Below, piece by piece: positions 49,712 through 58,488 of a stretch of 64,000 nt of DNA. The notes under the pieces were generated by a model that was not told the DNA's origin, ran no database searches, and saw only the letters and a list, made by a program, of their open reading frames with translations. The first letter of the stretch is position 1. Each line of letters begins with the position of its first letter. The position numbers and the translations under genes were made by a program. The DNA is from Pseudomonas gingeri (GTDB lineage: Bacteria > Pseudomonadota > Gammaproteobacteria > Pseudomonadales > Pseudomonadaceae): positions 1 through 64,000 of the forward strand of contig NZ_JACAOR010000010.1 of the NCBI RefSeq assembly GCF_013386115.1, in the 5' to 3' direction.

Positions 49712-50838
49712 GTCGCCGGCATCAGTTGCTTGGCCAGCAGCCCCCGCAGGCCGAGCAGTTCGGGAGGCATGCTGTCCTGTGAGAAGTTCGCATCGATCTC
49801 GCGCAATACCGCTTCGGACTCGGCCGGATCGAGCACCTGCCCGGAAGCCACGCGCATCAGGCAATTCTGCGCTGCTTCCACCAGGCGACTGGCGCGGGAC
49901 AGCGGCTGCAACGTCGCCTCCTCCACGGCACTGAACAGGTTGCGATTACTCGACAGTTGCAGGACATCGCGCAGCACCTCACGGCCATGCTGTTGGGCTT
50001 CCTTGGTCGCCAACGCATACAGCAGCGGCCAGAGGTCCGCCTCGCTGGCCTGCAGGCGGCCACCCAGCAGTGCGGCGGCGGCAATCAGTCGCTGGGACTT
50101 GACGATGCGCCGGTCGGACAACTGGATGCCCGCCGCACGCAAGCGACGAATCGAGTTGGCCAGTGCAGGCCGAACCGTCTCCATGTCCACTTGCGGCACA
50201 GCCTGGCTGAGGGTGTCGAGCTCACCGAGGTTCATCAATTGCCGCACCGGCAGCCGGTCCGATTGCCAGCCGCCACTGAGCAGCGCCTCGAGCTGATTAT
50301 CCGCAACCGCGTCGACAAACAGATGCAGCAGGAAACGGTCGCCGAATGCAGCCAGCGCTTCGTCGTCGGGTAAGCCGTTGGCGGCGCCGACGCAGATGCG
50401 CAGTGGGCAGTGGATCTGGGTATGCCCACGACGGAAGCGGCGTTCGTTGAGCACGCCGAGCAAGGTATTGAGGATCGCCGTAGAACCGAGAAAGACCTCG
50501 TCGAGGAAGACGATATCGGCTTCCGGCAGCATGCCGCTGACATCGGTCTCGACCGTGCCTTCTCGCAGCTTTTTCAGATCGACCGGGCCGAACAGCTCCG
50601 ACGGCTCGGTGAAACGCCCGAGCAGATACTCAAAATAGCGCCCGCCCATGGCCTGGGCCACGCGACGTACCACGGCGCTCTTGGCCGTTCCCGGCGGACC
50701 GACCACCAGCAGATGCTCCTGGGCCACGGCGGCCAGCACGATCAGCTCGGCCAACTGCTCACGCCCGATCAGTCCTTCGGTTGCCGCCCTGACGCCCTGA
50801 CGAATGTGTTGCGCGGCTAGCTGTATGGCGGCCAACAT
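49708..50838 (-). CDS. MoxR-family AAA+ ATPase
   Basis: 376 residues. Walker A VVGPPGTAKSAVVRR (about 45-59), Walker B DIVFLDEVFLGS (about 107), sensor region GAANGLPDDEAL and FGDRFLLHLFVD mark a MoxR/RavA-type AAA+ ATPase. Such ATPases remodel partner proteins, usually through a vWA-domain adaptor. It leads a four-gene operon in which every gene overlaps or abuts the next. The start region lacks an obvious strong ribosome site (AAGGATCC about 10 bases upstream). Confidence 0.93.
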   Translation of the reverse strand: MLAAIQLAAQHIRQGVRAATEGLIGREQLAELIVLAAVAQEHLLVVGPPGTAKSAVVRRVAQAMGGRYFEYLLGRFTEPSELFGPVDLKKLREGTVETDVSGMLPEADIVFLDEVFLGSTAILNTLLGVLNERRFRRGHTQIHCPLRICVGAANGLPDDEALAAFGDRFLLHLFVDAVADNQLEALLSGGWQSDRLPVRQLMNLGELDTLSQAVPQVDMETVRPALANSIRRLRAAGIQLSDRRIVKSQRLIAAAALLGGRLQASEADLWPLLYALATKEAQQHGREVLRDVLQLSSNRNLFSAVEEATLQPLSRASRLVEAAQNCLMRVASGQVLDPAESEAVLREIDANFSQDSMPPELLGLRGLLAKQLMPAT

Positions 50839-51055
50839 ACGACGGATCCTTCCCGAAACAAAAGTGCGGATCTTGCCTCAAACATAGCTGATAGCAAAGC
50901 GCCTTCATGCTTTTTCCTTGCTTCGGCAGGCACGGGTGCAGTCGACTCTATGGTTATGCGAAGAGGTTATTTAACCAAAGCCCCCCGCCTCTCATAAGCT
51001 CCACCCACCGGACCACCGGCCCCACCCTTCTCACTGTTGTTCCTGCGAGGTGTTC

Positions 51056-52021
51056 ATGGTCGCCCCGGTTCCCGGCATTACCCGTTCCCGCCTGTTGCTT
51101 TCAGTCCTGGCCGCCACGTTGTCCCTGGCCGCCTCCTGCGTCGACGCCAACGAGACCCTGCGCATCGGCTATCAGAAATCCTCGACCCTGATCACCTTGC
51201 TCAAGAGCCAGGGCACCCTGGAGAAAGCCCTGGCCAAGGATCATATCGATGTCAGCTGGCACGAGTTCCCCAGCGGCCTGCCGCTGCTCGAATCATTGAA
51301 TGTGGGCAACGTCGATATCAGTGCGGATGTCGCCGATACGGTGCCGGTATTTGCCCAGGCGGCTCAAGCCAGATTGACCTACTTCGCCCAGGAGGCCGCG
51401 TCGCCCCAAGCCCAGGCGATCGTGGTCAGGAGCGATTCACCGGTCACGACCCTGGGCGACCTCAAGGGCAAGAAAGTCGCGGTGACCAAGGCCGCCGGCA
51501 GCCACTATCTGCTGATCGCGGCGCTGGCCAGGGCCGGGTTGAAATTCAGCGATATCACCCCCGCCTACCTGACTCCCGCCGACGGCCGTGCCGCCTTCGA
51601 GAATGGCAAGGTCGATGCCTGGGTGACCTGGGAACCTTTCCTCAGCGGCGTCCAGCGGCAACTACCGACCCGCACCCTCGCCGACGGCCAGGGCCTGGCG
51701 AACTACAAGCGTTATTACCTGGCGAGCACGCCTTACGCCCAGTCCCACCCGCAAGTCCTGAAGCAGGTGTTCGCCGAACTGCAGAAATCCGGAACCTGGA
51801 TCAAGACCCACCCCAAGGAGGCCGCCGAGATTCTGGGGCCGCTCTGGGGTGGCCTGGATACGGCGACGGTCGAGGCCGCCAACCGCCATCGCAGCTATGA
51901 AGTGCAGGCGGTCAAGGCCGACCAGCTGGGTGAACAGCAGCAGATCGCCGATGCGTTCCTCGCGGCTGGCCTGCTGCCGCAGAAGATCGATACCCGGGAC
52001 GTGGAGATCTGGCAGCCCTGA
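51056..52021 (+). CDS. Sulfonate/nitrate-type ABC substrate-binding protein (orphan)
   Basis: 321 residues from the ATG at 51056, with GAGG 5 bases upstream. Signal peptide (SRLLLSVLAATLSLAASCVDA), then the SsuA-type fold: LRIGYQKSSTLITLLKSQG, GLPLLESLNVGNVDISADV, LGDLKGKKVAVTKAAGSHY and KVDAWVTWEPF. No permease or ATPase gene adjoins it; the nearest set is at 53610-56182. It may feed that transporter as an alternative binding protein. The ligand is unknown, probably an aliphatic sulfonate. Confidence 0.9.
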   Translation: MVAPVPGITRSRLLLSVLAATLSLAASCVDANETLRIGYQKSSTLITLLKSQGTLEKALAKDHIDVSWHEFPSGLPLLESLNVGNVDISADVADTVPVFAQAAQARLTYFAQEAASPQAQAIVVRSDSPVTTLGDLKGKKVAVTKAAGSHYLLIAALARAGLKFSDITPAYLTPADGRAAFENGKVDAWVTWEPFLSGVQRQLPTRTLADGQGLANYKRYYLASTPYAQSHPQVLKQVFAELQKSGTWIKTHPKEAAEILGPLWGGLDTATVEAANRHRSYEVQAVKADQLGEQQQIADAFLAAGLLPQKIDTRDVEIWQP

Positions 52022-52078
52022 GTCAATGACGGCCACTCGCGAGGTCGGGTGACAGCTATCCGCAGACGCGGGTCAAGG

Positions 52079-53206
52079 TCACCTGGCCCGCGACATCGCA
52101 CAGCCCACCGCACTCAGGGCAATCGCCAGGCCGGCCAGGGCATAGACCCAGCTGGCCGAGGCCACCGGCAACAGCACACCCGCCAGCAACGGCCCGACCC
52201 CGGCACCGATATCGCGCCACACCGCATTGGATGCCAGGGCCTGGACTCGTCCGGCACCGGGGTTACGCCGGGCTACCAGGGTCACCACCAGCGGCAGTTG
52301 CAGCGCCCGCAGGATCAGCACCGATCCGGCCCCGAGGATCAGCCAGTGGCTGCCGAAAGCCGCTAGGGCCAGGCCGCTGAGGATCGAGAACAGCAACAGC
52401 ATGCGCACCACGCCGTAGCTGTCGGCGGCCCGTCCACCCAGGGGGCTGAGGAGCATTTCCGAGACATAACGCAGGGCCATCAACGCCCCGGCGATAATCA
52501 CCGCGTTACCGCCCAGCACGGCGGAGGCCTGCAACGACAGCCCGAAGATAAACAGCCCGTCCAGCGCCACGCCTTCGACAAACGACCAGATCGCCACACT
52601 GTCCGGCCAGTTGAAACGCCGCCCGGAAGGTGCCGACAGTTCATGCCCCACCGTCGGCAAGCCACGCGCCACCCACAAGCCGATCAGCGAGGCCGCGCAC
52701 AGCAGCAGGAAAATCAGCCTTGGCCCGAACTGCAGGCTCAACCAGCCGCCCGCGACCAGGGCGATCATCGGTCCGATGGCGATCACCGCCCGCGAGCGCC
52801 CTGCCCGGCGCGCCGCACCACTGGGTTCCAGGGTCGCCAGTACTTGCGTCGAGAGGTTCAACGCCGCATAGGACAGGCCCCAGCCCAGGCGCAGCAGCAA
52901 CAGCCAGAAGAAACCGGAGATCAGCGAATTGCCCAGGGCGCACAAGGCACTGACCCCGGCCGCCAGCATCAGCGTCGAACGATCGCCGTGGCGGGCGTAG
53001 TAACGCAGCACGTACCCGTAACCGAAGATCCGCACCAGGCGGTTGGCCGCCAGCAGCACCCCGGCCTGGGCCAGGGTCACGCCAAAGGCCGCGGTGTTCA
53101 TCGGCAGCAGCAGGTAAAGCAGGACATCGCTGGGCAGGCACAGGGCCAGGACGATGGCGGAACGACGGGAGGCGGAATCGGTCGGGTGAGCAGCCACGGC
53201 AGGCAT
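52079..53206 (-). CDS. Major facilitator superfamily transporter
   Basis: 375 residues from the ATG at 53206, with about ten to twelve membrane helices and the MFS-type loop YYARHGDRSTLML and SRAVIAIGPMIALVAGGWL. A segment LSPLGGRAADSYGVVRM resembles the repeated motif A in the second half. It may be an exporter or a small-molecule permease; nothing identifies the substrate. It lies between two sulfonate-type binding-protein genes on the opposite strand. Confidence 0.85.
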   Translation of the reverse strand: MPAVAAHPTDSASRRSAIVLALCLPSDVLLYLLLPMNTAAFGVTLAQAGVLLAANRLVRIFGYGYVLRYYARHGDRSTLMLAAGVSALCALGNSLISGFFWLLLLRLGWGLSYAALNLSTQVLATLEPSGAARRAGRSRAVIAIGPMIALVAGGWLSLQFGPRLIFLLLCAASLIGLWVARGLPTVGHELSAPSGRRFNWPDSVAIWSFVEGVALDGLFIFGLSLQASAVLGGNAVIIAGALMALRYVSEMLLSPLGGRAADSYGVVRMLLLFSILSGLALAAFGSHWLILGAGSVLILRALQLPLVVTLVARRNPGAGRVQALASNAVWRDIGAGVGPLLAGVLLPVASASWVYALAGLAIALSAVGCAMSRAR

Positions 53207-53385
53207 GTGGGACGGGTCTCTACGACGAGGAGCAGGAGCCGGTAAGCATGCCGGTTTGAAACAATCTCTGACAATGTTTTTGTAGCCCCGCGGCCGATGT
53301 TGCTGGAGCAACAGTGCTTCAACAGAGTGTTCGCAAGACGACACTTACCAGCCTCGCCCAGCCAACAGACCGGCTTCCCCCTGTC

Positions 53386-53493
53386 GATCGTTCCCACACT
53401 CCGACGTGGGAGCGCAGCTCGTGACGCTGCGCGTCACACCGGCGGACGCAGAGCGTCCAGGGAGGCATTGCCACGCAGAGCATGGGAACGATC
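53386..53493. repeat. Intergenic repeat with GATCGTTCCC termini, copy 2
   Basis: A 108-base element with the same GATCGTTCCC/GGGAACGATC ends and internal GTGACGCTGCGCGTCAC and GCAGAGCGTCC segments as the copy at 28875-28981, with many substitutions. It probably forms a branched hairpin and belongs to a dispersed Pseudomonas family. Confidence 0.8.
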
Positions 53494-53563
53494 AGTCACG
53501 CTCGACAGGCAACTGGCACAGAGCCTGCATTATTCCATTTAAGCAGTTCATCGGAGCCATGAC

Positions 53564-53583
53564 TGCTTATTCAGAAATAAGCA
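53564..53583. promoter_or_regulatory. Palindrome upstream of the sulfonate-type operon
   Basis: TGCTTATTCAGAAATAAGCA has perfect 8-base arms around CAGA and ends 26 bases before the binding-protein start. It could be an operator or a leader hairpin; no regulator gene lies beside it. Confidence 0.45.
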
Positions 53584-53609
53584 CCGCCATCCCTCTCCTG
53601 GAGCATCCG

Positions 53610-54602
53610 ATGAAAGCCCTCAACCCCATCACCCACGCCGCCCGCCTGCTGGCCGCCGCCACGGCCCTGGTACTGGGCCTGCAACCGCTGGCCCAGGCCG
53701 GCGAAACCGTCCCGGCCGAAGTCCATCTGGATTATGCCTATTACTCGCCGGTAAGCCTGGTGCTGCGGCATTTCGGCTGGCTGGAAAAAGCCCTGCCCCA
53801 GAGCAAGGTGACCTGGGTCCTGAGCCAGGGTAGCAATCGCTCCCTGGAATACCTGAACAGCGGTGGCGTCGATTTCGCCTCATCCGCCAGCCTGGCAGCG
53901 GTGCTGAGCCGCGCCAACGGCAGCCCGATCAAGTCGGTCTATGTCTACAGCCGCGCCGAATGGACGGCCCTGCTGGTACGCAAGGACTCACCCTACAAGA
54001 CCCTCGCCGACCTCAAGGGCAAGAAGATTGCGGCCACCAAAGGCACCGATCCATACCTCTTCACCCTGCGCAGCCTGCAACAGGCCGGACTGGGCAAGGA
54101 CGACGTGGAACTGGTCCACCTGCAACACCCGGATGGTCGCATCGCCCTGGAAAAAGGCGATGTCGACGCCTGGGCCGGACTCGATCCGCATATGGCCGCC
54201 AGCCAGATCCAGGCCGGTTCGCGCCTGCTGTACCGCAACCCCGACTTCAACAGCTACGGCGTGATCAGCGTCACCGAGACGTACGCCAAGGAACACCCGC
54301 AGACCATTGAGACGGTGCTCGGCGCCTACGAAAAAGCCCGTGAGTGGGCCCAGAAAAACCCCGACGAACTGGCCCGGTTGCTGGCGACCGAATCCGGCCT
54401 GCCACTGGATGTCGCCAAGCTGCAACTGTCGCGCACCGACCTGAGCAACGCCCGTCTCGGCCCGCAGGACCTGGTGTCATCAAAGGCCGCGGCACCGATC
54501 CTCGTGTCCGAAGAACTCGTCCGTCGTGGCGTCAACGTCGACCAGGTGATCGACCAGTTGATCGATACCCGCTTCAACAACGTCGCCGTCGCCAAGCAGT
54601 GA
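53610..54602 (+). CDS. Sulfonate-type ABC substrate-binding protein
   Basis: 330 residues from the ATG at 53610, with GGAG 7 bases upstream. Signal peptide ends at QPLAQA-GE. SsuA-like motifs: VHLDYAYYSPVSLVLRHFGW, WVLSQGSNRSLEYLNSGGVD, LADLKGKKIAATKGTDPYL and KGDVDAWAGLDPHMAAS. It is first in an operon with permease and ATPase genes and is likely to bind an aliphatic sulfonate or similar anion. Confidence 0.92.
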   Translation: MKALNPITHAARLLAAATALVLGLQPLAQAGETVPAEVHLDYAYYSPVSLVLRHFGWLEKALPQSKVTWVLSQGSNRSLEYLNSGGVDFASSASLAAVLSRANGSPIKSVYVYSRAEWTALLVRKDSPYKTLADLKGKKIAATKGTDPYLFTLRSLQQAGLGKDDVELVHLQHPDGRIALEKGDVDAWAGLDPHMAASQIQAGSRLLYRNPDFNSYGVISVTETYAKEHPQTIETVLGAYEKAREWAQKNPDELARLLATESGLPLDVAKLQLSRTDLSNARLGPQDLVSSKAAAPILVSEELVRRGVNVDQVIDQLIDTRFNNVAVAKQ

Positions 54603-54635
54603 CCCGGGCAACCCGCGTGCGGGCCAGGAGCGTCC

Positions 54636-55466
54636 ATGACCAGCAAGAGTAAATCCCTCCCCCGCGTCGTTCCGGCCGGTTCCCTGCGTACCGGCAGTTG
54701 GCAGCGCAACCTCAAGGGACTGGTCGTGCCGCTAGCGATCATCGTCCTGCTGGAGTTCGTGGTGCGCATCGGCTGGGTGCCGTCCTACCAGATGCCGGCT
54801 CCCAGCGAAATCGTCCTGACCCTGCGCGACCTGGCCGAAGGCGCCTTGTGGAAACACATCAGCGCCAGCCTGCTGCGGGTACTCAGCGGCTTTGCCATCG
54901 GCGCCGGCCTGGCCCTGGTGTTTGCCGCCTGGGTCGGCCTGAGCCGGGAAGCCGAAGCGTACCTGGAACCGACCTTCGCCGGTTTGCGCTCGATCCCGAG
55001 CCTGGCCTGGGTGCCGCTGCTGCTGTTGTGGCTGGGTATCGACGAAACCTCGAAGATCGTCCTGATCGCCATCGGCGCGTTTTTCCCGGTGTACCTCAAC
55101 GGCGTGGCGGCGATTCGCGATATCGACCGCAAGCTGGTGGAAGTCGGGCAGATGCTCGGTTTCAGTCGCTATCGCCTGGTCCGGCGGATTCTCCTGCCCG
55201 CCGCCCTGCCCGGCCTGTTCACCGGCCTGCGCAGCGGCATGAGCCTGGCCTGGATGTTCCTGGTGGCCGCGGAGCTGATCGCCGCCACCCGCGGCCTGGG
55301 TTATCTGCTCAGCGACGGCCGGGAAACCTCGCGTCCGGATATCGTGCTGGCGGCCATCATTGTCCTGGCGCTGCTGGGCAAACTCAGCGACGGCCTGCTG
55401 GCCGGCCTGGAAAAACGCCTGCTGGCCTGGCGCGACACTTTCAACGGTCAGGACCGGGAGTCATGA
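54636..55466 (+). CDS. Sulfonate-type ABC transporter permease
   Basis: 276 residues; AGGAG precedes the ATG. Six helices (for example LVVPLAIIVLLEFVVRIGW) and the ATPase-contact loop VGQMLGFSRYRLVRRILLPAALPG are present. It overlaps the ATPase gene by ATGA. Confidence 0.92.
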   Translation: MTSKSKSLPRVVPAGSLRTGSWQRNLKGLVVPLAIIVLLEFVVRIGWVPSYQMPAPSEIVLTLRDLAEGALWKHISASLLRVLSGFAIGAGLALVFAAWVGLSREAEAYLEPTFAGLRSIPSLAWVPLLLLWLGIDETSKIVLIAIGAFFPVYLNGVAAIRDIDRKLVEVGQMLGFSRYRLVRRILLPAALPGLFTGLRSGMSLAWMFLVAAELIAATRGLGYLLSDGRETSRPDIVLAAIIVLALLGKLSDGLLAGLEKRLLAWRDTFNGQDRES

Positions 55467-56182
55467 ACATGAGCGAGCCATTGCTGGATCTGTATGTCGA
55501 ACGCAAGGCGTTTGCCGAGACCACGGTACTCAAGCAGGTCAGCCTGCAACTTCATGAGCGGGAAGCGGTGAGTCTGCTGGGCCCCAGCGGCTGCGGCAAA
55601 AGCACCTTGCTGCGGATCGTCGCCGGACTGGAAAAGGACTTCCAGGGTGAGCTGAAACACAGCACCGCGCCCATCGCCTTCGTATTCCAGGAACCACGCC
55701 TGATGCCCTGGTTGACGGTGGAACAGAATATCGGCTTCAGCGAAGACGACCACTACGACCGGGCCTGGGTCACGCAACTGATCGAGGAAGTCGGGCTCGC
55801 CGGTTTTGCCCAGGCACTGCCCAAGGCGCTGTCGGGCGGCATGGCACAACGGGTGGCGATCGCCCGGGGACTGTACAGCAAGCCGCGGATCCTGCTGCTC
55901 GATGAACCCTTCAGCGCGGTGGATGCTTTCACCCGCATGAAACTGCAGGACCTGCTCCTGCAACTGGCCAGGCGCCACGGCATTGCTCTGCTGCTGGTGA
56001 CTCACGACGTCGACGAAGCCCTGTACCTGAGTGACCGGGTGCTGGTGATGGATAACCGTCCCAGCCGTATTCGCCAGACCCTGTCGGTCGACCTGGCCCA
56101 TCCCCGTGATCGCCGCGACCCGGTGCTAGCCTCCCTCAAGGCACAATCGCTGACCGAGTTGCACCTGGCCCAGGTGATCTAG
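55463..56182 (+). CDS. Sulfonate-type ABC transporter ATP-binding protein
   Basis: 239 residues from the ATG at 55463, which overlaps the permease stop; an ATG at 55469 is better spaced from GGGAG (55456-55460) and may be the true start. Walker A GPSGCGKST, signature LSGGMAQRVAIARGL, Walker B ILLLDEPFSAVD and VTHDVDEAL are intact. It is short, as usual for SsuB-type ATPases. Confidence 0.92.
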   Translation: MNMSEPLLDLYVERKAFAETTVLKQVSLQLHEREAVSLLGPSGCGKSTLLRIVAGLEKDFQGELKHSTAPIAFVFQEPRLMPWLTVEQNIGFSEDDHYDRAWVTQLIEEVGLAGFAQALPKALSGGMAQRVAIARGLYSKPRILLLDEPFSAVDAFTRMKLQDLLLQLARRHGIALLLVTHDVDEALYLSDRVLVMDNRPSRIRQTLSVDLAHPRDRRDPVLASLKAQSLTELHLAQVI

Positions 56183-56386
56183 TCCCACCCTGCCGGCCCG
56201 GAAGGATCCGAGCCGGCCCCTGTTCCCCCGCCTTTGCCCACGCCTTTTGGCGGATCCTCCATCAATAAAGCCCCTAAATCCGGCGCTTCTTGGTATCGTG
56301 TGCGCCGATTTAAGTAGCTACCTATTTATTTTTTCTATCAGCCATACCTTTTATCGTCAATTTTTCTTGCACAAAACAGGTTCCTC

Positions 56387-58279
56387 ATGAGCGATCCCAT
56401 TCATCTCAAGGATCACGAGACCGAAAAACGCCTGGTCAACAAGCGCCTGATCGCCTGTGGCCTGCTGGTACTGGGCCTCGCCGCCGCCCTGGTGGGCCGC
56501 CTGTATTTTCTCCAGGTCACCGAGTTCTCCTACAACTCCACGGTCTCGGAAAACAACCGGGTCCATGTCCTGCCGATCCCGCCTGAACGCGGGCTGATCT
56601 ACGATCGCAACGGCGAAGTGCTCGCCGACAACCAGCCCAGCTTCAACATGACCCTCACCCGCGAACGCGCCGGTGACGTCGGCCAGGTGCTGGACACGGT
56701 GATGAGCGTCCTCAACCTGCCGGAAGAAGACCGGACCCTGTTCGGCAAGGCACTCAAGCAGTCGCGCCACCCCTTCGAGCCGGTGACCCTGCTCTACGAA
56801 CTGACCGAACAGCAGATCGCCCTGCTGGCCGTGAACGAATTCAAGTTGCCGGGGATCGAGGTCGAACCGCAGTTCGTCCGGCATTACCCGCTGGGCGACC
56901 ATTTCGCTCATTCGGTGGGTTACGTCGGCCGGATCAACGAGAAGGAAACCAAGCAGCTCGACCCGGTGGAGTACCGTGGCACCCAGTCCATCGGCAAGAC
57001 CGGCATCGAGCGTTTCTACGAGAACGAACTGCACGGCCATGTCGGTTACGAGGAAGTCGAGACCAATGCCCAGGGCCGGGTCATGCGGGTGCTCAAGCAC
57101 ACCGATCCGATCCCCGGCAAGAACATCGTCCTGAGCCTGGATATCAAGCTTCAGGAAGCCGCCGAGAACGCCCTGGGCGACCGCCGCGGCTCGGTGGTGG
57201 CGATCGATCCGAAGACCGGCGAAGTGCTGGCGATGGTCAGCAAGCCGAGTTTCGACCCGAACCTGTTCGTCACCGGCATCCGCGCCAAGGACTACTCGGC
57301 CCTGCGCGACTCCATCGACCGCCCGCTGTTCAACCGTGCCCTGCGCGGGCTCTACGCTCCCGGCTCGACGATCAAGCCGGAAGTAGCCATCGCCGGCCTC
57401 GACAGCGGCGTGATCTCGCCCTCGACGCGTGTGTTCGACCCGGGCTATTTCCAGTTGCCCAACGTCGATCACAAGTACCGCAACTGGAACCACAGCGGCG
57501 ACGGCTGGGTCGACCTGAACGCGGCGATCATGCGTTCCAACGACACCTACTTCTATGACCTGGCAAGCAAGCTGGGCATCGATCGACTGCACGATTACCT
57601 GAACAAGTTCGGGGTCGGGCAGAAGGTCTCCCTGGACATGTTCGAAGAGTCTTCGGGGCTGATGCCGTCCCGCGAGTGGAAACGCGCCACCCGCCGCCAG
57701 ACCTGGTTCCCGGGGGAAACGGTGATTCTCGGGATCGGCCAGGGCTATATGCAGGTCACCCCGTTGCAACTGGCCCAGGCCACCACGCTGATTGCCAACA
57801 AGGGCGTGTGGAATCGCCCGCACCTGGCCAAGTCGGTAGGCCAGGTGGCGCCGGTGGACGAGAATCCGATCCCGAACATCGTCTTGCGCGACCCCAAGGA
57901 GTGGGAGCAGGTCAACTACGCCATGCAACTGGTGATGCATGACCCGCGCGGTATCGCCCGCGCGGCGGCCGTCGGCGCGCAGTACCGGATTGCCGGCAAG
58001 AGTGGTACCGCGCAGGTGGTGGCGATCAAGCAGGGCGAACGCTATGACCGCCTGAAGACCTCCGAGCGCAACCGCGACAACGCCCTCTTCGTCGGCTTCG
58101 CCCCGGCGGAAGACCCGCAGATCGTGATTTCGGTGATGATCGAGAACGGCGAAGCCGGTGGCCGGGTAGCCGGCCCCGTGGTGCGCGAGATCCTCGATGC
58201 CTGGTTGCTGGACAAGGACGGCAAGCTCAAGCCGCAGTACGCGCACCCACTCAAGCCCCATGAGGATCCCAAGGTCTGA
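56387..58279 (+). CDS. mrdA: Penicillin-binding protein 2 (peptidoglycan DD-transpeptidase)
   Basis: 630 residues. An N-terminal cytoplasmic tail and one membrane anchor (LIACGLLVLGLAAALVGRLY) are followed by the dimerisation domain with RGLIYDRNGEVLADN, then the transpeptidase domain with the active-site STIK (Ser 327, Lys 330), RSND (about 384) and KSGTAQ (about 537). It crosslinks lateral-wall peptidoglycan with RodA. The usual neighbours (rodA, rlpA, mltB, dacA) are absent, so this may be a second PBP2 copy outside the rod cluster. A terminator follows. Confidence 0.92.
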   Translation: MSDPIHLKDHETEKRLVNKRLIACGLLVLGLAAALVGRLYFLQVTEFSYNSTVSENNRVHVLPIPPERGLIYDRNGEVLADNQPSFNMTLTRERAGDVGQVLDTVMSVLNLPEEDRTLFGKALKQSRHPFEPVTLLYELTEQQIALLAVNEFKLPGIEVEPQFVRHYPLGDHFAHSVGYVGRINEKETKQLDPVEYRGTQSIGKTGIERFYENELHGHVGYEEVETNAQGRVMRVLKHTDPIPGKNIVLSLDIKLQEAAENALGDRRGSVVAIDPKTGEVLAMVSKPSFDPNLFVTGIRAKDYSALRDSIDRPLFNRALRGLYAPGSTIKPEVAIAGLDSGVISPSTRVFDPGYFQLPNVDHKYRNWNHSGDGWVDLNAAIMRSNDTYFYDLASKLGIDRLHDYLNKFGVGQKVSLDMFEESSGLMPSREWKRATRRQTWFPGETVILGIGQGYMQVTPLQLAQATTLIANKGVWNRPHLAKSVGQVAPVDENPIPNIVLRDPKEWEQVNYAMQLVMHDPRGIARAAAVGAQYRIAGKSGTAQVVAIKQGERYDRLKTSERNRDNALFVGFAPAEDPQIVISVMIENGEAGGRVAGPVVREILDAWLLDKDGKLKPQYAHPLKPHEDPKV

Positions 58280-58313
58280 TCGAGGGCTGCACGCGCGACT
58301 CACGTTGCCATCC

Positions 58314-58338
58314 AACCGGGCCTTGAGCCCGGTTTTTT
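58314..58338 (+). terminator. Rho-independent terminator after the PBP2 gene
   Basis: AACCGGGC (58314-58321) pairs with GCCCGGTT (58327-58334) around CTTGA and runs straight into a seven-T tract (58333-58339 region). Confidence 0.9.
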
Positions 58339-58488
58339 TATGCCCGCGCATTCTCCAGGGCGCCCGTTCAACGCGGCACTCCCATCAATAAAAGCGATTT
58401 GTTGAGCGGAGTATTTGTCGCTTTTTTTGCAGATTCACAATCATTACTTTGGCCGGACAACACCGATAAAAAAACAAGGTCTGCCCTC

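Larger units (their letters stand above)
53207..53609. other. Divergent intergenic region before the sulfonate-type operon
   Basis: 403 bases holding the 108-base repeat at 53386-53493 and the palindrome at 53564-53583. An open stretch in frame with the binding protein (from 53406) crosses the repeat and is not taken as coding. Confidence 0.65.

Noticed and set aside
56357..58351. A 664-codon open frame antisense to the PBP2 gene
   Set aside because: The sense frame has all PBP2 catalytic motifs; the antisense product has no recognisable fold and runs through the terminator.
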